Source: Peribacillus simplex (lineage in GTDB: Bacteria; Bacillota; Bacilli; Bacillales; DSM-1321). From it: a stretch of 64,000 nucleotides of DNA. The stretch's first letter is position 1. The number at the start of each line of letters is the position of its first letter. Below are positions 16,705-24,467 of the stretch, piece by piece. Both the position numbers and the translations under genes were made by a program. Location: positions 3,190,001 to 3,254,000 of the forward strand of contig NZ_CP126106.1 of assembly GCF_030123325.1 (NCBI RefSeq), written 5' to 3'. The notes beneath the pieces are model-generated. The model saw nothing but the letters and a program-made list of their open reading frames with translations, did not search any database and was not told the DNA's origin.

Positions 16705-19009
16705 TAATTTCAAAGAGATGAATGGCATTTAACGTCAAAGTGGATTGTAAAAAGAGCTCCGAGTCAATGTTTTCCTCATAGATTTGCAAATCTGGATAAG
16801 CTCGCTGCTTGAGATACGTAATGATCTCTTGGTCATAGATATACTGCTGATTGAGATTGAGCCAATTAAAGTAAAATGCACCGTTATTTCTATCGAGAAT
16901 GTGTTTACGAATTTGATAAGTGCCTAAAGGCAGCCCTGAAATCATGATTTTCTTTTCCTTGGTTAAGGAGCGCAAAAAGAAACCTTCGACAGAATAGGTG
17001 GGATTAACATAGGAATTGTTATAAATGGCCAATTGATACCCTTGTTTCCCCTTCGTCAGTACAAAGTCCTCACCTTCGGCTAAAATCTCAAGTCCTATTC
17101 TCGCGATTAATTGCATGTTAAAAAACGCCGGACGTTTTATTTGATAATAATAAAGCAGGGCAATTCCATTCATTGCAATATTTTCATTATTCACATTACT
17201 TTTTTCCAATGAATGGGTGTCAATCCAAAATCCCAAACCGGAAATCTCTTTTATAACATCAAGCATGTCTTTAAAAATGAGAGCTGATCGAAAAAAAGTT
17301 CCACTTAAATTTACTGTATTACCGTAGAGTGTATTCCAGTTCGTCAGGTAAATTGGTGTGCCAGCCAAGCCAGCTGACAAAAGCTTTGCTTTTAATTCGA
17401 TACATGATTTCTTTATATAATCTTTTACTCCCCTAAAAGAACTGTTATCCATATCGGTAAAGTCAACTTGTTCATTTGGATTGCAGCTAAAGCAAACCAG
17501 GTCAATTTGATCCATTTGCTTTAAAAATTCAGTAACGGGGACTGATAATCCTTTTTCTAAGGAAAAAGGCACTTGAACTCCGACTTTTGCGGTGGAAGCC
17601 CTCTTTTTCACAGTTTGAAAGTATTGTTGATAAAAAGTCCGGGCTGTTTGATCCCACTCCGAGAAAACCAATTCAAATTGCCATTTCCCGACAAAGGCAT
17701 CGCCAAAATAACCGAAAGCGTGCTGTAAAAATTCATCTAACATCTTTATATAATCCGGGGGGCTTTCTACTTCCTTTTCAAACTCCACACTAATGAATGG
17801 AACTAAACCAAGCCTTTGAAACTCGTTAAATAAAGCATCAATCTTATAATACGGCCCACCTATTTGCAAAAGCGGGTCGATTGTCGTAAATGTTTTGGAA
17901 AATAGGTTCGTGAAATAAGCATATTCAAAATGGAGCTGCTCCTGAATAAGCTTTAATTCTGCTTGGACCTCTTCATTCAAGGCATATTCAAGCTGTCCAA
18001 TCACCAGTAATCGCTGGGCTTTTTCCCTCACAAGAACAGGCTCTTGCGGCAGGTTGATATGTACCGCCGAAACTCCCGATTCTTTCACCTTCACACTTTG
18101 GTCCTTTTGCGAAATATACTTGCTCAATTCAATTAAAAAATGCGGCGAATTCACCAAGGTATATTGTTCACTAATATTATTTACTTCCTGGAAAGGTTCT
18201 TTTTTGTGAAGACCTCGATATTCGGCAGGTGTTTGATTGTACATTTCCTTAAAAGCCTTGTTAAAAGCTTTTACATTTGGAAAACCATTATTTAGCGAGA
18301 CTTTCATAATGTTATCATCGGTATATAACAGCTCATGAACAGCCGATTTCAAACGGATTTGTTTTACATATTGCGAAAAACTCACACCAACAGCCTGTTT
18401 GAAATAACGGGACAAATAGTATAGGGATAAATATTGCCGTTTGGCAATCTCCTCAAATGACATCTGTTTGCGATAATTTTTTTCAATAAAAGTAAGGATA
18501 TCCCTAATTCTTTCATCCTTGATGTCATTAAATCGATTCTGCCCGAGATGTGTTGTTTTGAAATTCCGGATAAGGAGTGTAACTAACTTGTAAATCTGGC
18601 TGTTGATTTCGAGTTCACTTCCATCCTGCTCTTGGTAATGTGCGATCAAAATTTCTGCCAAGAGTTGACGGATTTGATCAAAAAGAAGATATAACCCGCT
18701 ATCCCCTTTGGATGAATGGCAGTCGAAATCACACACATGAATATCCGGATAATGCTGCTCGATGGAGTGAAGGGGAATTTGCAGCAATAGAACTACATTG
18801 TCTTCATGCCCCTTTACGGTATGGACATCATTAGCATTAATAAGCAGAAGATCATTTTCCGCCAAGTGAAAGGAATCTTGATTGACCATAACCTCAATTT
18901 CTCCCCGGATAACGAAAAGAATTTCAATTCCTAAATGGATATGCTTTGAGTGATGGCGAATATTTTGCAAACTGATTTGGTAAGAATCTTCCATTACTGG
19001 TTCAGACAT
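16691..19009 (-). CDS. AraC-family regulator fused to a GH39-like domain
   Basis: This 772-residue protein begins with a cupin-type sensor (about residues 5-100; includes HHSKHIHLGIEILFVIRGEI). An AraC/XylS double HTH follows (about 165-270; LSLYYLSRYFKQAVGVSFSQ and YNQTPAEYRG). The last 450 residues resemble a glycoside hydrolase family 39 xylosidase fold. Such fusions are known in Bacilli, where the hydrolase-like part probably senses a saccharide rather than cutting it. The neighbouring operon acts on amino-acid conjugates, so the ligand may be glyco-conjugated (speculation). The start at 19009 is favoured over 19015 because AAAGGTGA lies 8 bases upstream. It is probably autoregulated and controls the MFS operon. 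Confidence 0.85.
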   Translation of the reverse strand: MSEPVMEDSYQISLQNIRHHSKHIHLGIEILFVIRGEIEVMVNQDSFHLAENDLLLINANDVHTVKGHEDNVVLLLQIPLHSIEQHYPDIHVCDFDCHSSKGDSGLYLLFDQIRQLLAEILIAHYQEQDGSELEINSQIYKLVTLLIRNFKTTHLGQNRFNDIKDERIRDILTFIEKNYRKQMSFEEIAKRQYLSLYYLSRYFKQAVGVSFSQYVKQIRLKSAVHELLYTDDNIMKVSLNNGFPNVKAFNKAFKEMYNQTPAEYRGLHKKEPFQEVNNISEQYTLVNSPHFLIELSKYISQKDQSVKVKESGVSAVHINLPQEPVLVREKAQRLLVIGQLEYALNEEVQAELKLIQEQLHFEYAYFTNLFSKTFTTIDPLLQIGGPYYKIDALFNEFQRLGLVPFISVEFEKEVESPPDYIKMLDEFLQHAFGYFGDAFVGKWQFELVFSEWDQTARTFYQQYFQTVKKRASTAKVGVQVPFSLEKGLSVPVTEFLKQMDQIDLVCFSCNPNEQVDFTDMDNSSFRGVKDYIKKSCIELKAKLLSAGLAGTPIYLTNWNTLYGNTVNLSGTFFRSALIFKDMLDVIKEISGLGFWIDTHSLEKSNVNNENIAMNGIALLYYYQIKRPAFFNMQLIARIGLEILAEGEDFVLTKGKQGYQLAIYNNSYVNPTYSVEGFFLRSLTKEKKIMISGLPLGTYQIRKHILDRNNGAFYFNWLNLNQQYIYDQEIITYLKQRAYPDLQIYEENIDSELFLQSTLTLNAIHLFEIRPLG

Positions 19010-19138
19010 GAACATTCACCTTTTTTACTGGGATTTTACCACTGCCCATCAAGCTTTAGCAAATCATGATCAAACGCTATTTTTCATGTAATATGATGGT
19101 AAGTAAGGTTTTTAATTCTATTGGTAAGAAAAAGCCAC

Positions 19139-19171
19139 AGCTCCCCGCTTATTCAATAAGCGGGGAGCTAA
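19139..19171 (-). terminator. Strong terminator of the HPP gene
   Basis: The 14-bp perfect stem AGCTCCCCGCTTAT / ATAAGCGGGGAGCT has a 3-base loop. It lies about 40 bases past the HPP stop, but T runs are short on both sides. Confidence 0.75.
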
Positions 19172-19208
19172 AAAACAGTCACATATAAAAGTATATGTAA
19201 TAGGTTTT

Positions 19209-19772
19209 TCATAACCAGTGTTTTGGATACTGTCTTGTTTGAAATAAATTATTATAAATCATCGATATAAAAACTAATAATAAGGTACCTATTACAATCG
19301 GAATCAGGAATCCCCAACCAGCTTGAGAATTGATTGAAACAAGGGCACTAGCTGCTGCGGGGGGGTGAACGGTTTTTGTAAAAGTCATGATAATTAATAC
19401 AATAGCCAATACTAGACCGATAATGAATAGGCTTTTACCAAAGATGCTCCAAATGAAAAGGGCTGATGTTGTAGAGATTATATGTCCTCCAATAACATTA
19501 CGGGGTTGTGACAAGAGACTTTTATGCGCACCAAAAACAATAACACAGCTCGCCCCAAGAGGAGCTAATGCCATAGGATATCCTAAATAGACAGCTATAA
19601 AACTAATAATGATAATGGCAATGAGTCCACCTATAGCTGAAACAAAGGAATCCATATAATCAATTCTGTCTTTTTCTCTAGCTTCGCCCTTCATTTTCTT
19701 TAAATATGCTGTTAAACCAGCGTTTTGTTGATTACTCCAACTTTTTTCAAGACTTTTTTCTAATTCCATCAT
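19209..19772 (-). CDS. HPP-family membrane protein
   Basis: This 187-residue protein has a polar, charged N-terminus (about 45 residues) and four to five membrane helices. It carries the family signatures LAPLGASCVIVFGA, QPRNVIGGH and the eponymous TVHPPAAASAL. HPP proteins are inner-membrane proteins. Plant and cyanobacterial relatives have been linked to nitrite transport, but the bacterial role is not established. It is monocistronic with a GAGGAA site upstream. Confidence 0.88.
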   Translation of the reverse strand: MMELEKSLEKSWSNQQNAGLTAYLKKMKGEAREKDRIDYMDSFVSAIGGLIAIIIISFIAVYLGYPMALAPLGASCVIVFGAHKSLLSQPRNVIGGHIISTTSALFIWSIFGKSLFIIGLVLAIVLIIMTFTKTVHPPAAASALVSINSQAGWGFLIPIVIGTLLLVFISMIYNNLFQTRQYPKHWL

Positions 19773-20125
19773 TTATGTATTCCTCACGTTTTCTAAGTAA
19801 GCCGACAAGTCGACAGGGTTTTTATATATTGTTATCTTACAGGAAAACAATGAATTTTTAAATATATATCTGAATTTTCATTATTGTGTTTTCCAGAAAA
19901 CTGTTAACAATCTCCCCTTAGTCTGTGAAGTTATCATTATAGTTTGTTATTTTATTGCGGGTTTGCCGTTATTAAAGAGTATAGATTAGTATCAAATGAA
20001 ACATCATTCAGGTACATATAATTTCTCAAGATCCCTTCCTTTTTGAAACCTAAATTTGTCTACAACTTATTGGATGATTTATTTTCAATAGGCTCTTTGT
20101 ATTGGAGCAATTGTTTTTATTGAAG

Positions 20126-20338
20126 GGCTATTTTCGCATACTTTGTTGTTATTTACCAAGTAAAGCGGCGTGGTTGATTTCCCCTCCAGATGCTCGCTTT
20201 CCGCGGGGCGGGCGGTGAGCCTCCTCGGCGTAAACGCCTGTGGGGTCTCACCTGGCCCGCTGCTCCCGCAGGAGTCTCGCACTTGCGCTCCAATCAACCT
20301 TAAATCGTTTCGTTTTAAAAACAACAATCTTTACGAAA
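20126..20338 (-). mobile_element. MITE-like repeat, copy 3 (inverted, diverged ends)
   Basis: On the minus strand this matches copy 1 across nearly its whole length, including the GAGACTCCTGCGGGAGCAGC core. One end (GGCTATTTTCGCATA at 20126) is good. The other reads TACGAAAGTTAGGCT and has diverged, and I find no matching target duplication. A further GGCTCTTTGTA, resembling the terminal repeat, sits at 20091, hinting at a nested or rearranged copy. Confidence 0.75.
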
Positions 20339-20507
20339 GTTAGGCTTAGTTCTTTAAAACCATAGGAAATCACTTTACCGACAGCTTCTGTTTATCTTGT
20401 TTAATTTAATAGGATTTGCTGTTATGTTCCATAATTATTACGACACTTCCCTTCTTGTATCCATTCTCTCCATATGTATGGGCCTGAACTATTTCTTACA
20501 ACGAATA

Positions 20508-20880
20508 CTATCTGTCAATGACCACTTTTAACTTCCCCACTTCAACAAGTTCATTGAGGAAGTTTAGAGCTTCGGGGGTTTCAGGTGAATTTTGACTCAA
20601 TATCAGCTTCTTGCTGGTTGTCAATTTAATAAGAACTTCAGCCACTTCAGGACGCGTGAACTCAAGTGGCGGGACAATTAATCCATCTTCATCTTTATGT
20701 ATGGGGACATGTTTCATGAAGCCTTGTTCAAACATTTTTGCAGTAAAAGCTGTTTTCTAAGAACAGGGGTTTTATGCCTATTTTCAGGGGCTCAAACTGG
20801 CTAAAGATTTCTTCGGCAACATTTGCCATAATAATCTCCTCACCCGCATAATCTCGGCCGACAAGAATTTTTAATGAAGT
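20508..20880 (-). pseudogene. Decayed sat fragment joined to a quinone-oxidoreductase-like tail
   Basis: The minus strand from about 20880 to 20625 matches the 3' part of sat (33398-33720) in pieces: the VGRDHAG-region DNA, the FSQFDPMKIGIKP-type stretch and the final PPLEFTRPEVAEVLI. Frameshifts and deletions separate them. It then runs without a break into NFLNELVEVGKLKVVIDR, the usual C-terminal segment of zinc-type alcohol dehydrogenase/quinone oxidoreductases. A 75-codon frame crosses the junction (20735-20508). I read this as two gene remnants fused by a deletion, not a functional gene. Confidence 0.7.
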
Positions 20881-20925
20881 TTTCCTCCACTTTATATTCC
20901 CCTTCAATTCCTATTATTAGAAGAA

Positions 20926-20952
20926 AAAATCCATTCGTATCGAATGGATTTT
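20926..20952. terminator. Palindromic terminator-like hairpin
   Basis: AAAATCCATTCG-TAT-CGAATGGATTTT forms a 12-bp perfect stem with A/T-rich ends. It is usable in both directions, though no intact gene directly precedes it. It may have served the lost sat copy. The stretch 20953-21196 shows no gene. Confidence 0.6.
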
Positions 20953-21196
20953 AATCAATCGTTTGCTTCCCTGATGCTTAACAATAAATTCAATGCCACC
21001 TTCGCTTGCTATCATCCATATACAACACCGTCCAAGCTGTCTAAACTTTAACCTAAGAATATTAGCCTCTCTGTCTATAAAGCACTTTTATAATGATCCG
21101 CATATAATTAGTCTGAATAACTATTCGATAATCAAATTACATAAAGTTCATTATGCTTTTCTTTGTCTGCCCTATACGATTAGGGAAAATGCACGT

Positions 21197-21535
21197 TCAT
21201 ACTTTAGATTCAATAAAAGCAGCAGCTCCCGCAACAGCTAAGACCAATAAGATTGGAAAAGCAGCAGGAAAATGATAATAAGTAAGTACAGTAATGAGGG
21301 AACACCAAAACCCTACACACCAATAACAACTTAAAAGAGAACCAATGAAATAACGAAGTCCTGATCCTTTTATTTCAATGATTTCCTCCAGTTGTCCAGA
21401 GGCATTTTCTTGGATGGTGGCAGTCAAGAAAGGTTTTCTGATGAATGAAGTGATATCGTCAAATACAATTAAATGAGTTAACCGGAAGGTAGCCAATATT
21501 AAAATAAAAAAATCCAGCCATTCAATTGCCAACAT
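21197..21535 (-). CDS. DUF1360 membrane protein (YjcA-like)
   Basis: This 112-residue protein has hydrophobic segments at about 5-25, 60-85 and 90-108, with the family signature RLTHLIVFDDI near the start and SCYWCVGFWCSL in the second segment. DUF1360 includes the sporulation protein YjcA of B. subtilis, made in the mother cell. That role fits the spore-type gene next door, but function here is inferred from family only. AGGAGGTG lies 6 bases before the ATG. It is divergent from the spore-surface-type gene at 21716. Confidence 0.75.
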   Translation of the reverse strand: MLAIEWLDFFILILATFRLTHLIVFDDITSFIRKPFLTATIQENASGQLEEIIEIKGSGLRYFIGSLLSCYWCVGFWCSLITVLTYYHFPAAFPILLVLAVAGAAAFIESKV

Positions 21536-21646
21536 CTATTCACCTCCTAATCTTTCTTTTAATAGTTTATGATTTGAATTTTGATTATATAAATATACAT
21601 TTATACATTCATAATATTTTATTAGCCCATTTTCTAAGAAAAATGT

Positions 21647-21674
21647 ACCCATAAAAAGATATCCCCATAGTATG
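21647..21674 (+). promoter_or_regulatory. SigK-like promoter
   Basis: ACC at 21647-21649, a 16-base spacer and CATAGTATG at 21666-21674 resemble the mother-cell sigma-K pattern AC-N16/17-CATANNNTA with one -10 mismatch. It ends 42 bases before the ATG of the Cys-rich surface protein gene. Confidence 0.5.
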
Positions 21675-21715
21675 TTAATGTGTTCAAAACCTGATACTGA
21701 AGGGAAAGATGTTTG

Positions 21716-22849
21716 ATGAAAAAAAGGAACGTCAAATCTATTCAGGGCCGACAAGTGGTACCGAACCCCATCGGACCTGAATGTATTCGTGTTACAAAAG
21801 TATATGACTGGGTTGTTCTAACAAACCGTGATCGCAATAAAGTACAAATACCTGAGGAATGCTTTGCAGCAATTGAAGATGCACGTCATGATGGTAACAC
21901 CATAACAGCTACTTGTTCGGAAGTAGTTGGTACACGAAGCTGTGATTTTATCGGGGCCATTCCAGCTAACATTACTAATGTTCCAGGGGCCCAAATTGTT
22001 TCTCTTGCCTTCCATGTCCATATCCGCGTTCAATTCTTTTGCAACGGAGACCCAATACCAGGGTGTAATTTCGTAGTACCAGTTAGTTTCATGGATGAAG
22101 TAATCCTATGTTTCCCAGAGGGAACAGAAATCAACTGTAATATTTTCGATGTACAATGCACAGTTGTTTTAAATCAAATGCTTGGTGATATGGTTGTACT
22201 TGATGTGACCATGTGTAAAGATGTTCAAGTCGAGGCTGAGGTTAAGCTAGAGGTCGAGGCTAAGTTTTGTGGACCACGTCCTGTCATTCCAATTGAAGAG
22301 GAAGGGTTCGTGTGCCCAACACCACGATTCCCGCAACAATGCCCATCCTTCTTCCCGACAACGAACTGCCTATGCCAAGGTGCAGCTGACTTTGATGGCG
22401 AAGCATCTATTATTGTAAATGAAGGTGTTCCTGGTCAAATTACGACAACAACTGGACGATTGGATCTTACAGCTCTAGTTTGTGACCAATGTAACCTTAC
22501 TGGTAGCAGGATTCAAGTTACCTTCATCGATACACTAGGACCAACTCCTATTGGAACACCAGATGATGATCTTGACCAAAGCTTCACGTTTACAGCCAAT
22601 GACTTCGAGCAACCAGACTGTACTGGAACCACAGGTCTTACAGCAACTGGTACCGGTGTTATAACACCTGCCGGGGGAGCACCAGAAAATGCTACCTTTA
22701 CACTAGTCTTAACTGATGGTGATCCTGGTGCAGATATAGCTATGCTTACTATAAATGGACCTACAGTAGATGTTATTATTAGTCTGACATCAGCAATTAA
22801 CCTTGGATTAGTGGTTGAGGTAGGGCCTTGCGATCGTTTTCCTGTATAA
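21716..22849 (+). CDS. Cysteine-rich spore-surface-type protein
   Basis: This 377-residue protein has no signal peptide. Residues 1 to about 190 are a beta-rich part (CIRVTKVYDWVVLTNRDRN, then repeated VxFxF strands with scattered Cys) that recalls the SPOCS/DUF3794-type spore-coat modules of Bacilli. I am not certain of the family. A Cys/Pro-rich linker follows (about 200-220, containing CLCQG), then a Gly/Thr/Asp-rich beta region (about 225-377). About 20 cysteines overall suggest disulfide crosslinking, as in coat and exosporium proteins. A SigK-like promoter precedes it and a good terminator follows. I infer a role in the outer spore layers. Confidence 0.65.
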   Translation: MKKRNVKSIQGRQVVPNPIGPECIRVTKVYDWVVLTNRDRNKVQIPEECFAAIEDARHDGNTITATCSEVVGTRSCDFIGAIPANITNVPGAQIVSLAFHVHIRVQFFCNGDPIPGCNFVVPVSFMDEVILCFPEGTEINCNIFDVQCTVVLNQMLGDMVVLDVTMCKDVQVEAEVKLEVEAKFCGPRPVIPIEEEGFVCPTPRFPQQCPSFFPTTNCLCQGAADFDGEASIIVNEGVPGQITTTTGRLDLTALVCDQCNLTGSRIQVTFIDTLGPTPIGTPDDDLDQSFTFTANDFEQPDCTGTTGLTATGTGVITPAGGAPENATFTLVLTDGDPGADIAMLTINGPTVDVIISLTSAINLGLVVEVGPCDRFPV

Positions 22850-22856
22850 TACTAAA

Positions 22857-22890
22857 AACCCGAGGGATATTAATCTCTCGGTTTTTTTGT
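22857..22890 (+). terminator. Intrinsic terminator
   Basis: AACCCGAGGGAT pairs with CTCTCGGTTT and is followed by TTTTTTT, directly after the stop at 22849. Confidence 0.85.
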
Positions 22891-23041
22891 AAAGAAACTT
22901 GGAAAGTCTATTTCCATTATTTACTTCAACACTTAGTAAATGTATCCCGCATTTTAGGCGACCCATTTGTTAATTATCAGGTTACATAAAGATTCATGTT
23001 TTCATATTTATAGAGCATACCTATTAAAAGGAGAGAAAAAA

Positions 23042-23185
23042 ATGGCATCTGATAAGCTAAGACGTAAAGTAAGAAGAAAATTAGGAATGCCTAACCCGCA
23101 GCCCACTCAACAACATCAAATCACTCCCTCTGCCCTTCAGGTTCGGCCAGTACGAGCAAAAGGTTGCTGTGGAAAAAACAAATGA
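23042..23185 (+). CDS. 47-residue basic protein with KGCCGKNK tail
   Basis: This small protein starts MASDKLRRKVRRKLGMP, has a Gln/Pro/His-rich middle and ends RAKGCCGKNK. The ATG is 8 bases after AAAAGGAGAG, a strong site, so translation is credible. Its 3' end overlaps the start of the JAMM peptidase gene by 17 bases in another frame, so the two are probably translationally coupled. I do not recognise the family. The Gly/Cys tail next to a JAMM peptidase invites the idea of a modifier or substrate, which is speculation. Confidence 0.7.
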   Translation: MASDKLRRKVRRKLGMPNPQPTQQHQITPSALQVRPVRAKGCCGKNK

Positions 23186-23603
23186 TCTAAGTTTAACATC
23201 CGGTACTTTTTACATCACCAATCATGTTAGGCTAGAAATGATTTCCCATTGCAAACGAGAACTTCCTTATGAGGCCTGTGGACTGCTTTCAGGGCGAAAT
23301 GGGGTCGCAGGAACAATTTGGCCTATGGAAAATGTCAATAGGAGCTCCTTTTCCTACTCGATGGATTTAGATCAAATTCGTCACGTATTTGAACTTATCG
23401 ATAGGAGGAATGAAGAATTGATTGGCATCTACCATTCCCACCCAACAGATGGTGCTTATCCGTCAGAGGGGGATATTGCTTTAAATAACTACCCAGAGGT
23501 AGCTCACCTAATTATTTCGTTTGCAAACTCGACCCCTGAATTAAAATGTTTCAAACTAACAGGAAAAAAAGCCTTTCCGATTCAATTAAAATTCATAAAC
23601 TGA
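23169..23603 (+). CDS. JAMM/MPN (M67) metallopeptidase
   Basis: This 144-residue protein carries the complete JAMM zinc-peptidase signature. The catalytic Glu is in ELPYEACGLLSG, and the metal motif is YHSHPTDGAYPSEGD (H-S-H-P-x6-S-x2-D). Bacterial JAMM enzymes remove C-terminal residues or partners from ubiquitin-like sulfur carriers such as ThiS, MoaD or CysO. No E1-like or carrier gene is adjacent here. I take the GTG at 23169 as the start; it lies inside the preceding small gene, which supports coupling. The stem-loop at 23619-23658 follows. The substrate is unknown. Confidence 0.9.
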   Translation: MEKTNDLSLTSGTFYITNHVRLEMISHCKRELPYEACGLLSGRNGVAGTIWPMENVNRSSFSYSMDLDQIRHVFELIDRRNEELIGIYHSHPTDGAYPSEGDIALNNYPEVAHLIISFANSTPELKCFKLTGKKAFPIQLKFIN

Positions 23604-23618
23604 AATTAGTGTAACTAA

Positions 23619-23664
23619 GATACTCGCACCTCTTCCTCAAGGTTGAATCTGCGAGTATTCTTTT
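23619..23664 (+). terminator. Intrinsic terminator after the JAMM gene
   Basis: ATACTCGCA pairs with TGCGAGTAT around an inner CCT...AGG region and is followed by TCTTTTAT. It is rightward-oriented. Confidence 0.7.
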
Positions 23665-23693
23665 ATATTATTTCCCCTCCAATGATTATATTT

Positions 23694-24467
23694 TTAATTT
23701 TTGTTTTCTTCTTTAAACTGATCGTTCCACTTTTTTACTAGGTCGGAATGTTTGTATTCTTTTCCATCAAGAATCATATCAAGGGCATGCCCGAAATCAA
23801 TGGCAACCTTCTGGGTGAATTTTGCAATTCTTGGAGCTAAAATGGTTGCCGGAATCCCGGCAGAAATTAACGCTATTTCCCATTTCTGATTAGACTGTAG
23901 CTCATTTTGTACTTTATTTAATTCTTCATAACCATTTAAATTTATACTGCCAGTAATTTGTACTCCTTGTTTTTTAAAAACGATTTCTGCTTCTTTTGAA
24001 CGGCGTCCAACAAGAAATACCCTCTTATTACTCAGCCATGGCCATAATGTCCCCTCATCCAAGAGGCTCTGCATGATCCAAGCACAACAAGCTTTCGAAG
24101 GCATGAACTTCAGTTGTTTAAGTACAGTTCGGGTTTGTTTTGCCCAAGGATCCAGTCGCCAAGGAGCTATCAAACCAGCAATGTCTGTATCCCGCAATGA
24201 TCTGACCAATTCCCTCCTAATTATTTCTGGTGAATTGGATGCGCCCGCATAAGATTCATATCGTTTAAACTCCTGGATCAATAATCCATTGGCAGGCCAG
24301 CTTAAATAGCTTATTTCACCTATTCCAAAACGGGCAAGAGAAAAGCCTTTTTTCTGTTTTATCGCTTGGTCCAATAATTTTATCACTTTCATATTATCTA
24401 ATAACTGGTTCTCAAAGTGATAAGTCCCTTCAAACACCCCACTCCCACCCCCAATATGCTCTCCCAT
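23694..24467 (-). CDS. GT-D-type glycosyltransferase-like protein
   Basis: This 257-residue protein has the N-terminal feature of the GT-D fold: a helix and strand leading to FSLARFGIGEISYL, where family members typically read RxGDGE and use the Asp-x-Glu. The Asp position is Ile here, while the Glu is kept. Later segments IAGLIAPWRLDP, KRVFLVGRRSKEAE, WEIALISAGIPATILAP and KVAIDFGHALD fit the nucleotide-sugar half. It probably adds a sugar to a surface protein or glycan, but the altered motif leaves activity open. Its ATG directly abuts the stop of the 414-residue gene upstream, implying coupled translation. Confidence 0.7.
   Translation of the reverse strand: MGEHIGGGSGVFEGTYHFENQLLDNMKVIKLLDQAIKQKKGFSLARFGIGEISYLSWPANGLLIQEFKRYESYAGASNSPEIIRRELVRSLRDTDIAGLIAPWRLDPWAKQTRTVLKQLKFMPSKACCAWIMQSLLDEGTLWPWLSNKRVFLVGRRSKEAEIVFKKQGVQITGSINLNGYEELNKVQNELQSNQKWEIALISAGIPATILAPRIAKFTQKVAIDFGHALDMILDGKEYKHSDLVKKWNDQFKEENKN

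Noticed and set aside
21536..21754. 72-codon minus-strand frame between DUF1360 and the Cys-rich protein
   Set aside because: It overlaps the SigK-like promoter and start of the downstream gene, and has no homology or ribosome site.
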